Shown one piece after another: positions 27,853 through 36,844 of a stretch of 64,000 nt of DNA. The notes under the pieces are model-generated. The model was not told the DNA's origin. It saw only the letters and a list, made by a program, of their open reading frames with translations, and ran no database searches. This stretch comes from Mycobacterium xenopi (GTDB taxonomy: Bacteria > Actinomycetota > Actinomycetes > Mycobacteriales > Mycobacteriaceae): positions 3,286,001 through 3,350,000 of the forward strand of contig NZ_AP022314.1 of the NCBI RefSeq assembly GCF_009936235.1. Direction: 5' to 3'. A program made the position numbers and the translations under genes. Position 1 is the first letter of the stretch. Every line of letters begins with the position of its first letter.

Positions 27853-29309
27853 AAGCCCAACACCTTCGTGCCCCACGACCACACCTCCTCGAACAGCGTC
27901 GGCTCACTCGACAAGGCGATGCCCAGCGACGGCACCATCTCTTTGAGCGCGGGCAGCCACGACCGATAGCGGTCGGCAAAGCAGCGCTGCAGCACCTCCA
28001 GCATGGCCGACACCGCGGTCGACGCCCCGGGCGAGGCACCCAACAGGCCGGCGATGCTGCCGTCGGCCCCGCTCACCACGGTGGTGTCGAACTCCAGCCG
28101 ACCCCGCCGGATCACCTGCACGCGCTGGCCGGCGACCGTCGTCTGCCAGTCGGAGTCGACCGCGCCGGGGGCGAACTCCCGCAGCGCGTCAATCCGCGCG
28201 CGTTGCGACAGCGCCAGTTGGCCGAGCAGGTAGCCGACCAGGTGTCGCTGCCCAATCCCGACGCGCAGCATCGAGGGCGCGTTGGCCGGCCTGAGCGAGC
28301 GGGGCAGGTCACCGACGCACCCATGCTTGAGGAATTTCGGCGACCAACCGGCGAACGGCCCGAACGCCAGCCACGGCTTGCCGTTGACCATCCGCAGGTC
28401 CAGGTGCGGGGCCGTCATCGCGGGCGCGCCGGGTGCGGGCAGGCCGTATACCTTGGCCCGGTGCGCGGCGGTGAGCGCCGGGTTGCCGCTGCGCAGGAAT
28501 CTGCCGCCGATCGGGAACCCGCCGAATCCCTTCACCTCTTTAATTCCCGCTTTCTGCAGCAGCGGCAGCGTATGGCCGCCGGCGCCGACGAACACGAATT
28601 TCGCGTTGAGCTTGCGGTGTGCTCCGGTACGGCGATTGCGGACCTTGAGCATCCAGCCGCCGTCGCGGCGACGACTCAGTTGACGCACCTCGTGGCCGAA
28701 CCATGCCGTCATGCCCGTGCGCAGCCCGAACCCGACGAGCTGTTTGGTCAGTGCGCCGAAGTCGACGTCGGTGCCGTCGTCGGCCCAACTCAGCGCCACC
28801 GGTTTGGACAGGTCCCGCTCGGCGGCCATGAGCGGCAGCCGGCGGGCGAACTCGTCGGTGTCGTCGATGAATTCGGTGCGCGCGAACAGCGGGTTAGCGG
28901 CTAGGGCGTGATGGCGGCGGCGCAGGTAGTCGACGCGCTCGGCCCCTTGCACGAAGGCGACGTGCGGGACCGGGTTCAGAAAGCTGCGCACGTCGGTCAG
29001 CATGCCGGTTTCTGCGGCGTAGGCCCAGAACTGGCGGGTTACCTGGAACTGCTCGTTGACTCGCACCGCCTTGGCGATGTCGACGCGGCCGTGACGGTCC
29101 GGCGTGTAATACAGCTCGCAGAGCGCGGAGTGGCCGGTGCCCGCGTTGTTCCACGGGTCGCTGCTTTCGGCGGCGACCGCGTCCAGGCGTTCGACCAGGG
29201 CGATCGACCAGCCCGGCTCCAATCGCCGCAACAATGCGCCGAGCGTGGCACTCATGATGCCCGCCCCGACCAGCACGACATCGGCCTTGGCGAGCTTCGC
29301 GTCTGACAC
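27849..29309 (-). CDS. mqo: Malate:quinone oxidoreductase
   Basis: A 486-residue membrane-associated FAD enzyme that oxidises malate to oxaloacetate and feeds the quinone pool; homologue of Rv2852c. FAD-binding DVVLVGAGIMSATLGALL at the N-terminus, then SSDPWNNAGTGHSALCELYYTP, FVGAGGHTLPLLQKAGI and LLGASPGASTAVSAMLEVLQ, all characteristic. First gene of the leftward mqo-GNAT-chelatase-cobO-cobB-cysG run. Confidence 0.97.
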   Translation of the reverse strand: MSDAKLAKADVVLVGAGIMSATLGALLRRLEPGWSIALVERLDAVAAESSDPWNNAGTGHSALCELYYTPDRHGRVDIAKAVRVNEQFQVTRQFWAYAAETGMLTDVRSFLNPVPHVAFVQGAERVDYLRRRHHALAANPLFARTEFIDDTDEFARRLPLMAAERDLSKPVALSWADDGTDVDFGALTKQLVGFGLRTGMTAWFGHEVRQLSRRRDGGWMLKVRNRRTGAHRKLNAKFVFVGAGGHTLPLLQKAGIKEVKGFGGFPIGGRFLRSGNPALTAAHRAKVYGLPAPGAPAMTAPHLDLRMVNGKPWLAFGPFAGWSPKFLKHGCVGDLPRSLRPANAPSMLRVGIGQRHLVGYLLGQLALSQRARIDALREFAPGAVDSDWQTTVAGQRVQVIRRGRLEFDTTVVSGADGSIAGLLGASPGASTAVSAMLEVLQRCFADRYRSWLPALKEMVPSLGIALSSEPTLFEEVWSWGTKVLGL

Positions 29310-29391
29310 CAGATAGTTCGTCCTTACGGGTACGGCTGTCCGGGCGTCCTCAGGTTATCCCGGGCACCTCGCACGCTTTAAGCTGGCGAGC

Positions 29392-30390
29392 GTGACTGGC
29401 TGGGTGCCCGATGTCCTGCCCGGCTATTGGCAGCACACGATCCCGCTGGGCCCCGATCCCCACGGCGAGGGCGACATCGCGGCGACGCTGGTCCGTCGCG
29501 GAGAGCCCACCAAGACCGATCACGCCGTGCTGGCCGTGCACGGTTACACCGACTACTTCTTCAACGCCGCGCTGGCCGATCACTTCGCCGAGCGTGGTTT
29601 CGCGTTCTACGCGCTGGACATGCACAAGTGCGGCCGGTCCTGGCGCGCCGGGCAGACCCCGCACTTCGCCACCGATCTGGCCGACTACGACCGGGAACTC
29701 GACTCGGCGTTGGCGGTGATTCGCGCCCAGAGCGGCCCGCCCACGGTGCTGGTTTACGGTCATTCCACCGGCGGGCTGATCGTGTCGTTATGGCTGGACC
29801 GCTTGCGTCGCCGGGGCGCCACCGCACAGGCCGGCATCGGCGGCCTGGTGCTCAACAGCCCCTGGCTGGATCTGCACGGCTCGCCGGTGCTGCGCTGGGC
29901 GGTGACCTCGGTGCTGATCGCCGCGGTCGCGCGACTGCACGGCAAGGGGGTGGCCCGCACCCCCGGCGCGGGCGGATACGGCGCCAGCTTGCATCGGGAC
30001 TACCACGGCGAGTTCGATTACAACCTGCAGTGGAAACCCCCGGGCGGCTTTCCGATCACCTTCGGCTGGCTCCACGCTGTCCGGCGCGGCCAGGCTCGGC
30101 TGCATCGCGGGCTCGACGTCGGCGTGCCGAACCTGATCCTGCGCTCGGACCACAGCGTCGCCGAAAACGCCGACCAGACCACGCTGCAATGCGGTGACGC
30201 CGTGCTCGACGTCGCCCAGATCGCCCGTTGGGCCGGCTGCATCGGCAACCGCACCAATATCGTCCCGGTGAAAGACGCCAAACACGATGTCTTTCTGTCG
30301 ATGCCGGGGCCGCGGCAAGTCGCCTATCGCGAACTCGACGCCTGGCTGGACGCCTACCTCGGCGCCCCGGTGATGTCCGGGGACGGGTGA
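29392..30390 (+). CDS. Alpha/beta hydrolase, lysophospholipase-like
   Basis: A 332-residue protein homologous to Rv2854. Nucleophile elbow VYGHSTGGLIVSLW (Ser after GH), oxyanion region VLAVHGYTDYFFNAALADHF, and a likely catalytic His in VKDAKHDVFLS near residue 302. Resembles serine aminopeptidase S33/monoacylglycerol lipases; no signal peptide. GTG 29392. Its stop overlaps the mtr GTG by 4 nt, so the pair is coupled. Confidence 0.88.
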   Translation: MTGWVPDVLPGYWQHTIPLGPDPHGEGDIAATLVRRGEPTKTDHAVLAVHGYTDYFFNAALADHFAERGFAFYALDMHKCGRSWRAGQTPHFATDLADYDRELDSALAVIRAQSGPPTVLVYGHSTGGLIVSLWLDRLRRRGATAQAGIGGLVLNSPWLDLHGSPVLRWAVTSVLIAAVARLHGKGVARTPGAGGYGASLHRDYHGEFDYNLQWKPPGGFPITFGWLHAVRRGQARLHRGLDVGVPNLILRSDHSVAENADQTTLQCGDAVLDVAQIARWAGCIGNRTNIVPVKDAKHDVFLSMPGPRQVAYRELDAWLDAYLGAPVMSGDG

Positions 30391-31775
30391 GCAGCGTGGA
30401 AACCTACGATCTCGCGATCATCGGGACCGGTTCGGGCAATAGCATTCTCGACGAACGCTACGCCGGAAAGCGGGTGGCGATCTGCGAGCAGGGCACCTTC
30501 GGCGGCACCTGTCTGAACGTCGGATGCATTCCCACCAAGATGTTCGTCTACGCCGCCGAGGTAGCCCAAACCGTCCGCGGTGCAGCCCGTTACGGCGTCG
30601 ATGCGCACATCGACCGGGTGCGCTGGGACGACATCGTCTCGCGCATCTTCGGCCGCATCGACCCGATCGCGATCAGCGGCGAAGACTATCGGCGCTCCTC
30701 GCCCAACATCGACGTCTACGCCCAGCACACCCGCTTCGGTCCGGTCCAACCCGACGGGCGCTACCTGCTGCGCACCGACCTCGGCGACGAATTCACCGCC
30801 GAACAAGTGGTCATCGCCGCCGGGTCACGGCCAATGATCCCGCCGGCGATCCTTGCGTGCGGGGTCGAATACCACACCAGCGACACCATCATGCGGATCG
30901 CCGAGTTACCCGAGCATCTGGTGATCGTCGGCGGCGGTTTCGTCGCAGCCGAATTCGCGCACATCTTCTCGGCGCTGGGTGTGCGGATCACGCTGGTGAT
31001 CCGCGGCGGCACACTGCTTCGGCATGCCGATGACACCATCTGCGAACGCTTCACCCGGCTCGCATCGACGAAATGGGAGCTGCGCAGCCACCGCAACGTC
31101 GTGGGCGCGCACCACAAGGGTTCGCAGATCGTGCTGGAACTCGACGACGGTTCGACCGTGCGCGCCGACACCGTGCTGGTGGCCACGGGCCGGATGCCCA
31201 ACGGCGATTTGTTGGACGCCGAACAGGCCGGCATCGATCTCGATGAAAGCAGGGTGGTGGTCGACGAATACCAACGTACATGCGCCCGAAACGTTTTCGC
31301 GCTCGGCGACGTCTCCTCGCCCTACGAGCTCAAACACGTTGCCAACCACGAAGCCCGCGTGGTGCAACACAACCTGCTGTGCGACTGGGACGATACCGAG
31401 TCGATGGTGATGACCGACCACCGCTACGTGCCGTCGGCGGTGTTCACCGATCCGCCGGTCGCCAGCGTAGGTATGACTGAAAATCAAGCTGTGGCAAAGG
31501 GTTTCGATATCTTATGCGCGATCCAGGATTACGGCGACGTGGCCTACGGCTGGGCGATGGAGGACACCACCGGGATCGTCAAGATCATCGCCGAGCGGGG
31601 CAGCGGCCGGTTACTGGGCGCCCACATCATGGGCCATCAGGCCTCCTCGATCATCCAGCCGCTGATCCAGGCGATGAGCTTCGGGCTGACCGCCCAGCAG
31701 ATGGCCCGCGGCCAGTATTGGATTCATCCGGCGCTGCCGGAGGTCGTCGAAAACGCGCTGCTGAACCTGCGGTGA
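30387..31775 (+). CDS. mtr: Mycothione reductase
   Basis: NADPH-dependent flavoenzyme that reduces mycothiol disulfide; homologue of Rv2855. FAD motif AIIGTGSGNS, redox disulfide GGTCLNVGCIPTK, NAD(P)-binding VIVGGGFVAAEFAHIFSALG, and C-terminal catalytic YWIHPALPEVVENALL. GTG 30387 forms a GTGA overlap with the hydrolase stop; GTG 30396 (METYDLAII when read as start) corresponds to the M. tuberculosis start and may be the true one. Mycothiol confirms an actinobacterium. Confidence 0.97.
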   Translation: MSSVETYDLAIIGTGSGNSILDERYAGKRVAICEQGTFGGTCLNVGCIPTKMFVYAAEVAQTVRGAARYGVDAHIDRVRWDDIVSRIFGRIDPIAISGEDYRRSSPNIDVYAQHTRFGPVQPDGRYLLRTDLGDEFTAEQVVIAAGSRPMIPPAILACGVEYHTSDTIMRIAELPEHLVIVGGGFVAAEFAHIFSALGVRITLVIRGGTLLRHADDTICERFTRLASTKWELRSHRNVVGAHHKGSQIVLELDDGSTVRADTVLVATGRMPNGDLLDAEQAGIDLDESRVVVDEYQRTCARNVFALGDVSSPYELKHVANHEARVVQHNLLCDWDDTESMVMTDHRYVPSAVFTDPPVASVGMTENQAVAKGFDILCAIQDYGDVAYGWAMEDTTGIVKIIAERGSGRLLGAHIMGHQASSIIQPLIQAMSFGLTAQQMARGQYWIHPALPEVVENALLNLR

Positions 31776-31800
31776 CCGGAGCTGCCCGCCGGCCCGGTCA
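31773..31800. terminator. Possible bidirectional hairpin between mtr and fur-like gene
   Basis: TGACCGG (31773-31779) pairs with CCGGTCA (31794-31800) across a GC-rich 14-nt loop, covering both convergent stop codons (mtr at 31775, Fur-like at 31798). Short arms and no T-tract, so only a candidate. Confidence 0.35.
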
Positions 31801-32262
31801 GTCCGCGGCCTGACATTGCGGGCAGAGCCCGTGCAGCGTCAACCCCGCCTGCTCCGACAGCGCGAAGGAGCTGCCCGCCCTCGCGTGCTCGAGCGCCGAA
31901 CTCAGCCGTCGTGCCGGCACTTCGATGATCGCGCCGCACCGGGTGCACACCGCGTGATGGTGTGGGTCTGCGGCCAATCCGTAGGTTGTGACCCCGTTCT
32001 CGAGCGTCAACGCGTGCAGCACTCCCTGGTCGACCAGCGTTGTCACCGTTCGGTAGACGGTCGCCAAGTCGGGCGGGGTCACCCCGGCCGGGGCGGCCTC
32101 GCGCAGCCGATGATGGATCTCCGCCACCGACAGGTGACCGTTGACCGGTTCGAGCACCGCCAGCACCGCGATCCGTGACGCCATCCGCCGCAGCCCGTGG
32201 GCGCGCAACAATTCGCCGATCCGCTCGGTGACGGCCGCGTCCAACGCCGATGGCCCGGTCAC
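31798..32262 (-). CDS. Fur-family metalloregulator next to nicT
   Basis: A 154-residue protein. Winged-helix DNA-binding part: LRRMASRIAVLAVLEPVNGH, LSVAEIHHRLREA and PDLATVYRTVTTLVDQGVL. Dimer/metal part: DPHHHAVCTRCGAIIEVP, ending LHGLCPQCQAAD, with two CxxC motifs for structural zinc. GTG 32262 start. It could be a FurB/Zur-, FurA- or Nur-type sensor. Position two genes from the nickel/cobalt transporter nicT, divergent from that run, suggests nickel or cobalt sensing (inference). Confidence 0.88.
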   Translation of the reverse strand: MTGPSALDAAVTERIGELLRAHGLRRMASRIAVLAVLEPVNGHLSVAEIHHRLREAAPAGVTPPDLATVYRTVTTLVDQGVLHALTLENGVTTYGLAADPHHHAVCTRCGAIIEVPARRLSSALEHARAGSSFALSEQAGLTLHGLCPQCQAAD

Positions 32263-32340
32263 CCCTTCAGTATCACGCACCGCGGCGGCGAAGCACAGCC
32301 ATTGACCGGATCGGTTGGCGCAGCTGCCAGACTGGCCGTC

Positions 32341-33483
32341 GTGTCGAGTTTGTCGCGCGCCGACTCGCTGCGTTCCATCTGCGACGTGTTGCCCACGGCG
32401 GCGGCGATGCTGAAAGTCACGGACGCCGTCGATGCGCTCGGGCTGAGCGACTGGGTCGGCGACGTCCGGCGCGTTGTGGTGGTGCTGGTCGACGGCCTGG
32501 GTTGGCACCTGTTGCCGCAACTGGTCGCCGACGCGCCGCTGCTGGCGTCGGTGGTGGCCGGCGAGGTCGGCAGGCTCGACGAACTGGTTTGCACGTTTCC
32601 CTCCACCACGCCGACCAGCCTGGTGTCGCTGGGGACCGGCACGCAACCGGGTGACCACGGCGTGTTGGGCTTCACGCTGAAGGTGCCGCACACCGACCGG
32701 GTGCTCAACCACATCTACTGGCGCGACGACCCGCTGCCGGCCCAGTGGCAGCCCGTCCCGACATGGTTCGAGCGGCTGGCCCGCGCCGGAGTCGGCGCCC
32801 GCGCGGTCCTGCCGGCGGCATTTGTCGGCAGCGGGCTCACCGATGCGGTGTACCGCGGAGCCCGGATCCGCCCGATCACCCGCGACGCGGACTACGGCGA
32901 GCAACTGTCCGACGAGATCGGCGCGGCACCGGGATTGATCTACAGCTACACGGCCGCCCTGGACACCGCCGCGCATCTGTCCGGGATCGGCTCACCGCAA
33001 TGGCACGCCGCGGCAACCTATGTCGATACGCTGCTGAGGCGACTGGTCGAGTCATTGCCGGCGGATGCGGCGCTGCTGGTCACCGCCGACCACGGCGGCG
33101 TGAACGTCGCACCGGAGGCCCGGGTCGACCTCGACACCGACCCTCGGCTGGCCGCGGGAGTGCGGGTCGTCGCCGGTGATCCACGGGTGCGCTACCTGTA
33201 CACCGAACCCGGGGCCGCGGCCGATGTGCTGGCGGCCTGGAGCGAACTGCTGGCCGGGCGGGCCGAGGTATACAGCCGTGACGACGCCGTGGCGACCGGG
33301 CTGTTCGGCCCGGTACGCCCGGAACACCTGCCCCGACTCGGCGACGTCGTCGTCATCTGCACCGGCGAGGCGGCGGTGCTGGCCACCGCCCACGAGCCGC
33401 CCGAGGTGGCCGGCCTGATCGGCCTGCACGGCGCCGCGACCGCCGCGGAGATGGCGATTCCGCTGATCGTGTTCCGCGGCTGA
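32341..33483 (+). CDS. Alkaline-phosphatase-superfamily protein (nucleotide pyrophosphatase-like)
   Basis: A 380-residue protein from GTG 32341. Metal and nucleophile motifs of the superfamily: VVVLVDGLGWHLLP (Asp), CTFPSTTPTSLVSLGTG (Thr nucleophile), YTAALDTAAHLSG (Asp/His), and VTADHGGVNV (Asp-His). It lacks a signal peptide. It probably hydrolyses phosphodiesters or pyrophosphates, substrate unknown. It is divergent from the Fur-like gene, 78 nt between starts, and precedes nicT on the same strand by 119 nt. Confidence 0.87.
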   Translation: MSSLSRADSLRSICDVLPTAAAMLKVTDAVDALGLSDWVGDVRRVVVVLVDGLGWHLLPQLVADAPLLASVVAGEVGRLDELVCTFPSTTPTSLVSLGTGTQPGDHGVLGFTLKVPHTDRVLNHIYWRDDPLPAQWQPVPTWFERLARAGVGARAVLPAAFVGSGLTDAVYRGARIRPITRDADYGEQLSDEIGAAPGLIYSYTAALDTAAHLSGIGSPQWHAAATYVDTLLRRLVESLPADAALLVTADHGGVNVAPEARVDLDTDPRLAAGVRVVAGDPRVRYLYTEPGAAADVLAAWSELLAGRAEVYSRDDAVATGLFGPVRPEHLPRLGDVVVICTGEAAVLATAHEPPEVAGLIGLHGAATAAEMAIPLIVFRG

Positions 33484-33510
33484 CCGTCTGCCGTCGGCAC
33501 CTGCGAAACA

Positions 33511-33540
33511 CTTGCATTTTTCCTGCCAATCACCCGCAAG
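33511..33540. promoter_or_regulatory. Possible Fur/Nur-type operator upstream of nicT
   Basis: CTTGC (33511-33515) and GCAAG (33536-33540) are inverted half-sites. Inside them, TTGCAT, five bases and CTGCCAA faintly resemble the Streptomyces Nur box (tTGCaa-N5-ttGCAA). It lies about 60-90 nt before the nicT start, where a nickel-responsive repressor would be useful. Weak match; proposed only because of the neighbouring Fur-family gene. Confidence 0.25.
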
Positions 33541-33602
33541 ACACCTATCCGTGATCTACCGTTCTGTGCGGCCGGGGTGTACCGACTCTGAGGGGACGCG
33601 AC

Positions 33603-34721
33603 ATGCTCGGGGGTGCCCTGGAAGAGCAGCCGTCGACGTGGTCGAGGCTACGGGCTGCGCTGGCGCCCGACGAGTGGCTGCGGCTGGGATCGATGTCCGC
33701 CGTGATCGTCGCGTTGCACCTGATCGGGTGGATCACCCTGGTGCTGGTCGTCGAGCCGGCCCATTTGAGCCTCGGCGACAAGGCATTTGGCCTCGGCGTC
33801 GGGCTCACCGCCTACACGCTGGGGCTGCGGCACGCGTTCGACGCCGATCACATCGCCGCGATCGACAACACGACGCGCAAGCTGATGAATGACGGGCAGC
33901 GGCCGCTGGCCGTCGGGTTCTTTTTCTCCCTGGGTCACTCGTCGGTCGTGTTCGGGTTGGCGGTGCTGCTGGCCATCGGGGTCAAGGCCATCGTCGGGCC
34001 CGTCGAGCAGGGCTCGTCGAGGCTGCACCATTACACCGGCGTGATCGGCACCAGCGTGTCAGGGGCGTTTTTGTACCTGATCGCTGCCATCAACGTCGTC
34101 ATCTTGGTCGGCATCCTGGGGGTGTTCGCGCGGATGCGCCGCGGCCACTACGACGAGGCCGAACTCGAGAAACAGTTGAATAGCCGCGGATTGCTCAACC
34201 GGCTGCTGGGTCGCTTCACCAAATCGATCACCAAGTCATGGCACATGTACCCGGTTGGACTGTTGTTCGGGCTGGGCTTCGACACCGCCACCGAGGTCGC
34301 ACTGCTGGTGTTGGCGGGTAGCAGTGCCGCGGCGGGCGTGCCGTGGTATGCGATTTTGTGCCTGCCGGTGTTGTTCACCGCCGGCATGTGCCTGCTGGAC
34401 ACCGTCGACGGCTCGTTCATGAACTTCGCCTACGGCTGGGCGTTTTCCAACCCGGTGCGAAAGGTCTACTACAACATCACGATCACCGGGCTGTCGGTGG
34501 CGGTCGCCCTGCTGGTGGGCAGCGTGGAACTCCTGGGGCTGCTGGCCGAGCAGTTCGGCTGGACCGGCGCATTCTGGGACTGGATCGGCGGGCTCGACCT
34601 CAACACAGTCGGGTTTGCGATTGTCGCACTGTTTGTCCTGACTTGGGTTGTGGCCCTGCTTGTTTGGCGCTATGGCCGCATCGAGGAGAAGTGGAGCGTG
34701 CAAACCGAGCGCGTCGGGTAA
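33603..34721 (+). CDS. nicT: Nickel/cobalt transporter NicT (NiCoT family)
   Basis: A 372-residue, about 8-TM permease homologous to Rv2856. The signature HAFDADHIAAIDNTTRKLM carries the HX4DH metal-selectivity motif in TM2; LGHSSVVFGLAV, LLFGLGFDTATEVALLVL and MCLLDTVDGSFMNFAYGWA are further NiCoT motifs. Imports Ni2+ and/or Co2+; cobalt would serve the cobalamin genes in this window. ATG 33603 with GAGGGG upstream. Confidence 0.96.
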   Translation: MLGGALEEQPSTWSRLRAALAPDEWLRLGSMSAVIVALHLIGWITLVLVVEPAHLSLGDKAFGLGVGLTAYTLGLRHAFDADHIAAIDNTTRKLMNDGQRPLAVGFFFSLGHSSVVFGLAVLLAIGVKAIVGPVEQGSSRLHHYTGVIGTSVSGAFLYLIAAINVVILVGILGVFARMRRGHYDEAELEKQLNSRGLLNRLLGRFTKSITKSWHMYPVGLLFGLGFDTATEVALLVLAGSSAAAGVPWYAILCLPVLFTAGMCLLDTVDGSFMNFAYGWAFSNPVRKVYYNITITGLSVAVALLVGSVELLGLLAEQFGWTGAFWDWIGGLDLNTVGFAIVALFVLTWVVALLVWRYGRIEEKWSVQTERVG

Positions 34722-35072
34722 AGCGCGTCGACGACGAACTGGCTTGGATCAGCGCCAAGCCGCGAGCGCCGCCGAGCCCGATTCGGTTTAAATCCTTCAA
34801 TTTTGGTGTGACGAGCGCATTGCATGCGCCCGCCCGGGTAATTGTGTGCGCCAAACCGCGGTATCACACGCGTGGTAACGCATGGGCGCCAGTTCCCGGG
34901 TGCCGTTATTGCTGATCGGTGCCCCTTTTCTCGATCCGGCTGCTCCCACTGATCACATGCTGAACATGGTTGCGTCACTTCACGTTACATGCACCTGTAT
35001 ATCGCAGGACGGCATGCGGTCGACACGTTACCACAGCGGCTGGATCGATCGAATTCCCGTTAGGAGGATTTC
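34722..35072. other. Gap before the PE gene
   Basis: About 350 nt without a supportable gene. It contains an imperfect dyad near GGTATCACACGCGTGGTAAC (about 34859-34878) and, at its end, the strong AGGAGG ribosome site of the PE gene (about 35062). It presumably holds the promoter of the PE/PPE cluster. Confidence 0.5.
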
Positions 35073-35372
35073 ATGTCTTTCGTGACCGTGCAGCCGGAGC
35101 TTCTCGCAGCAACGGCAGACAGCTTGCAGGCGGTTGGGACAGTTATCAACGCTGCCAACACGTCCGCGGCAGGACCGACGACGGGGGTGATTCCCGCCGC
35201 CGCCGACGAGGTGTCGGCGCTCACAGCAGCCCAGTTCGCCGCGCATGCCTGGGTATATCAGGCACTCGGCGCCCAGGCCGCCGCGATCCATCAGATGTTT
35301 GTCACTGCTCTGGCAGCCAGCGCCGGTTCATATGCGGCGACGGAAACCGCCAACGCGATCGCTGCGAGCTAA
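35073..35372 (+). CDS. PE family protein, intact
   Basis: A 99-residue PE domain with no extension. Starts MSFVTVQPELLAATADSLQ (PE at residues 8-9) and continues with VPAAADEVSALTAAQFA-type sequence, a Tyr in WVYQALGAQAAAIHQMF and YAATETANAIAAS at the end, the usual two-helix hairpin and YxxxE-like secretion signal region. Secreted by a type VII (ESX) system with a PPE partner. The partner immediately downstream (35388) is broken, so it may pair with the PPE at 36845. Confidence 0.93.
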   Translation: MSFVTVQPELLAATADSLQAVGTVINAANTSAAGPTTGVIPAAADEVSALTAAQFAAHAWVYQALGAQAAAIHQMFVTALAASAGSYAATETANAIAAS

Positions 35373-35387
35373 TGGAGGTGCTGAGCA

Positions 35388-35946
35388 ATGGATTTCGCGG
35401 TACTACCACCGGAAGTCAACTCCGGTCGCATGTATGCCGGTCCCGGCTCGGGTCCGATGCTGGCCGCAGCAGCGGCCTGGGAGGGGTTAGCCGCCGATTT
35501 AGCTTCGGCTGCTGCCGATTACAAGTCGCTGATCGTCAACCTGATCAGCGGGCCATGGCAAGGGTCCGCGTCGGCGTCGATGGCCGCTGCCACGGCGCCG
35601 TATACGGCCTGGATGAGTGTCACCGCGGCCCAGGCCGGCGAGGCCGCTCGTCGTGCCGAAGCGGCTGCCGGGGCGTACGAAACCGCTTTCGCATTGACCG
35701 TGCCCCCGCCGGTGATCGCCGCTAACCGTGCGCAACTGGTGGCAACCGCCCGGTTGGACGGCGGTCGCCCCGCCGGCAAGCGGGCTGCCGGCCGCGTTAG
35801 GCAGCACTCCCCTTGCCGGTCCGCCGGGGCTCGCGGCTGGTGTGCCGGCGATGCCACTAGTCGGCGGAACGGGCCATGGCCTAAGCGCTGCACCGAAATA
35901 CGGCTTCCGCCCCACGGTCGTGGCACGCCCACCAGCCGCGGGGTAA
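35388..35946 (+). pseudogene. PPE gene with large internal deletion and frameshift
   Basis: The N-terminus MDFAVLPPEVNSGRMYAGPG is a good PPE domain through IAANRAQLV (about 118 residues). The sequence then jumps, out of frame, to a PPE-SVP tail readable as GWTAVAPPASGLPAALG and YGFRPTVVARPPAAG, ending 35946. The junction is at about 35740-35755. Compared with the intact paralogue at 36845, some 205 residues are missing. Translated in the first frame it would end in a missense tail at 35993. I infer a real deletion. Confidence 0.85.
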
Positions 35947-36114
35947 GCAACCGGTTGCCGGTGCGCCTGCGGCGCACTCCGCGTAGCCGATGACTCAGAC
36001 AGGTGTCCGGCTGAGTCCAGCTGACCCGCCCGCGGACCGTGGTGGGAAGAATTCACAGCGTAGTTGGCCGTCGGCCGCTGACCATCGCTTTTGCGCTGGT
36101 ACAGTTGAGCCACC

Positions 36115-36516
36115 GTGACCAGAAGCGACAGACCGCCGCGTTCGCGATCGGCGATCGCGATCGTCGCGGCGCTGTGCCTGTTCGCTGCCGTCTTCGGCGG
36201 TTGGGCGTTGCAGTTCGAGCGTGCCGTATCGGTCCCGCTGCCCGCTTCCGCGACATCACTGGCCGGCGCGCATGCCGACCAGCCGCATTTCGACCACACA
36301 AAATCGCCGGTAAGCCAGACGGCGTTCAAACCTGCAGGCTTGAAACGCAATCGCCCCGAGCCGTCGCTGCGCTTGATGCCGGCGTTGCGGGAATCCCCGC
36401 TGCCCGGCGCCGTTAGCGCCGCGGGTCGGCAGCTGGGCGGAGCCGATTTTGCTGCGCCCGTCATTGCCCTTGCCGGTCAAGATCTCTTAACACAGTTCTG
36501 CGTCGCTCGGCGCTGA
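36115..36516 (+). CDS. Small membrane-anchored or secreted protein of unknown function
   Basis: A 133-residue protein from GTG 36115. Basic n-region (TRSDRPPRSRS) and hydrophobic segment AIAIVAALCLFAAVFGGWAL form a signal/anchor. Residues 45-100 are polar and Pro-rich with DQPHFDH, and the C-terminus is DFAAPVIALAGQDLLTQFCVARR. The ending loosely recalls LpqS-type copper-linked lipoproteins, but I cannot confirm that. It lies between the two PE/PPE remnants on the same strand, with 168 nt before and 182 nt after that hold no gene. Confidence 0.6.
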   Translation: MTRSDRPPRSRSAIAIVAALCLFAAVFGGWALQFERAVSVPLPASATSLAGAHADQPHFDHTKSPVSQTAFKPAGLKRNRPEPSLRLMPALRESPLPGAVSAAGRQLGGADFAAPVIALAGQDLLTQFCVARR

Positions 36517-36698
36517 TCGCTTAGCGCTGCCCGTTGCCTTCGCAGCAACGGTGGATGAGCGCTGTCCGTCTTCAACCGTCACGCCCATCGTCGGGTACTG
36601 GCGTCCAAGGCAATTCGCCCTGTGCCGAATCAACCTGTGCGCCACGTGGCGGCACCCATCTCTCTATTCCATATACCCGTGTCGTTGAGGAGAAGTCG

Positions 36699-36842
36699 AT
36701 GTTTTTAGTAACCATCCAACCGCCCACATTGGCAGCCAACTCGTCGGCCGCAGCGCGCCATCGCACGACGCCATCTGGCTGCCGTTGGTATGCAGCCAGC
36801 AACGCCGTCAACTGGGTGACGGCCAGCTACGAGGAGGTGTAG
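36699..36842 (+). pseudogene. PE gene remnant with internal deletion
   Basis: Begins at ATG 36699 after GAGGAGA with MFLVTIQPPTLAANSSAA, clearly a PE start, but lacks the central helical hairpin. It passes through ARHRTTPSGCRWYAASNA and ends VNWVTASYEEV after 47 residues. About half of a normal PE (99 residues) is gone. The TAG stop is 2 nt before the ATG of the intact PPE at 36845. Confidence 0.75.
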
Positions 36843-36844
36843 CA

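Noticed and set aside
25496..29391. Cobalamin riboswitch upstream of the cob genes or nicT
   Set aside because: I looked for the B12-box-like core (GCCACTG) and associated stems before cobO, the chelatase and nicT and saw none; genes are too tightly packed in the operon.
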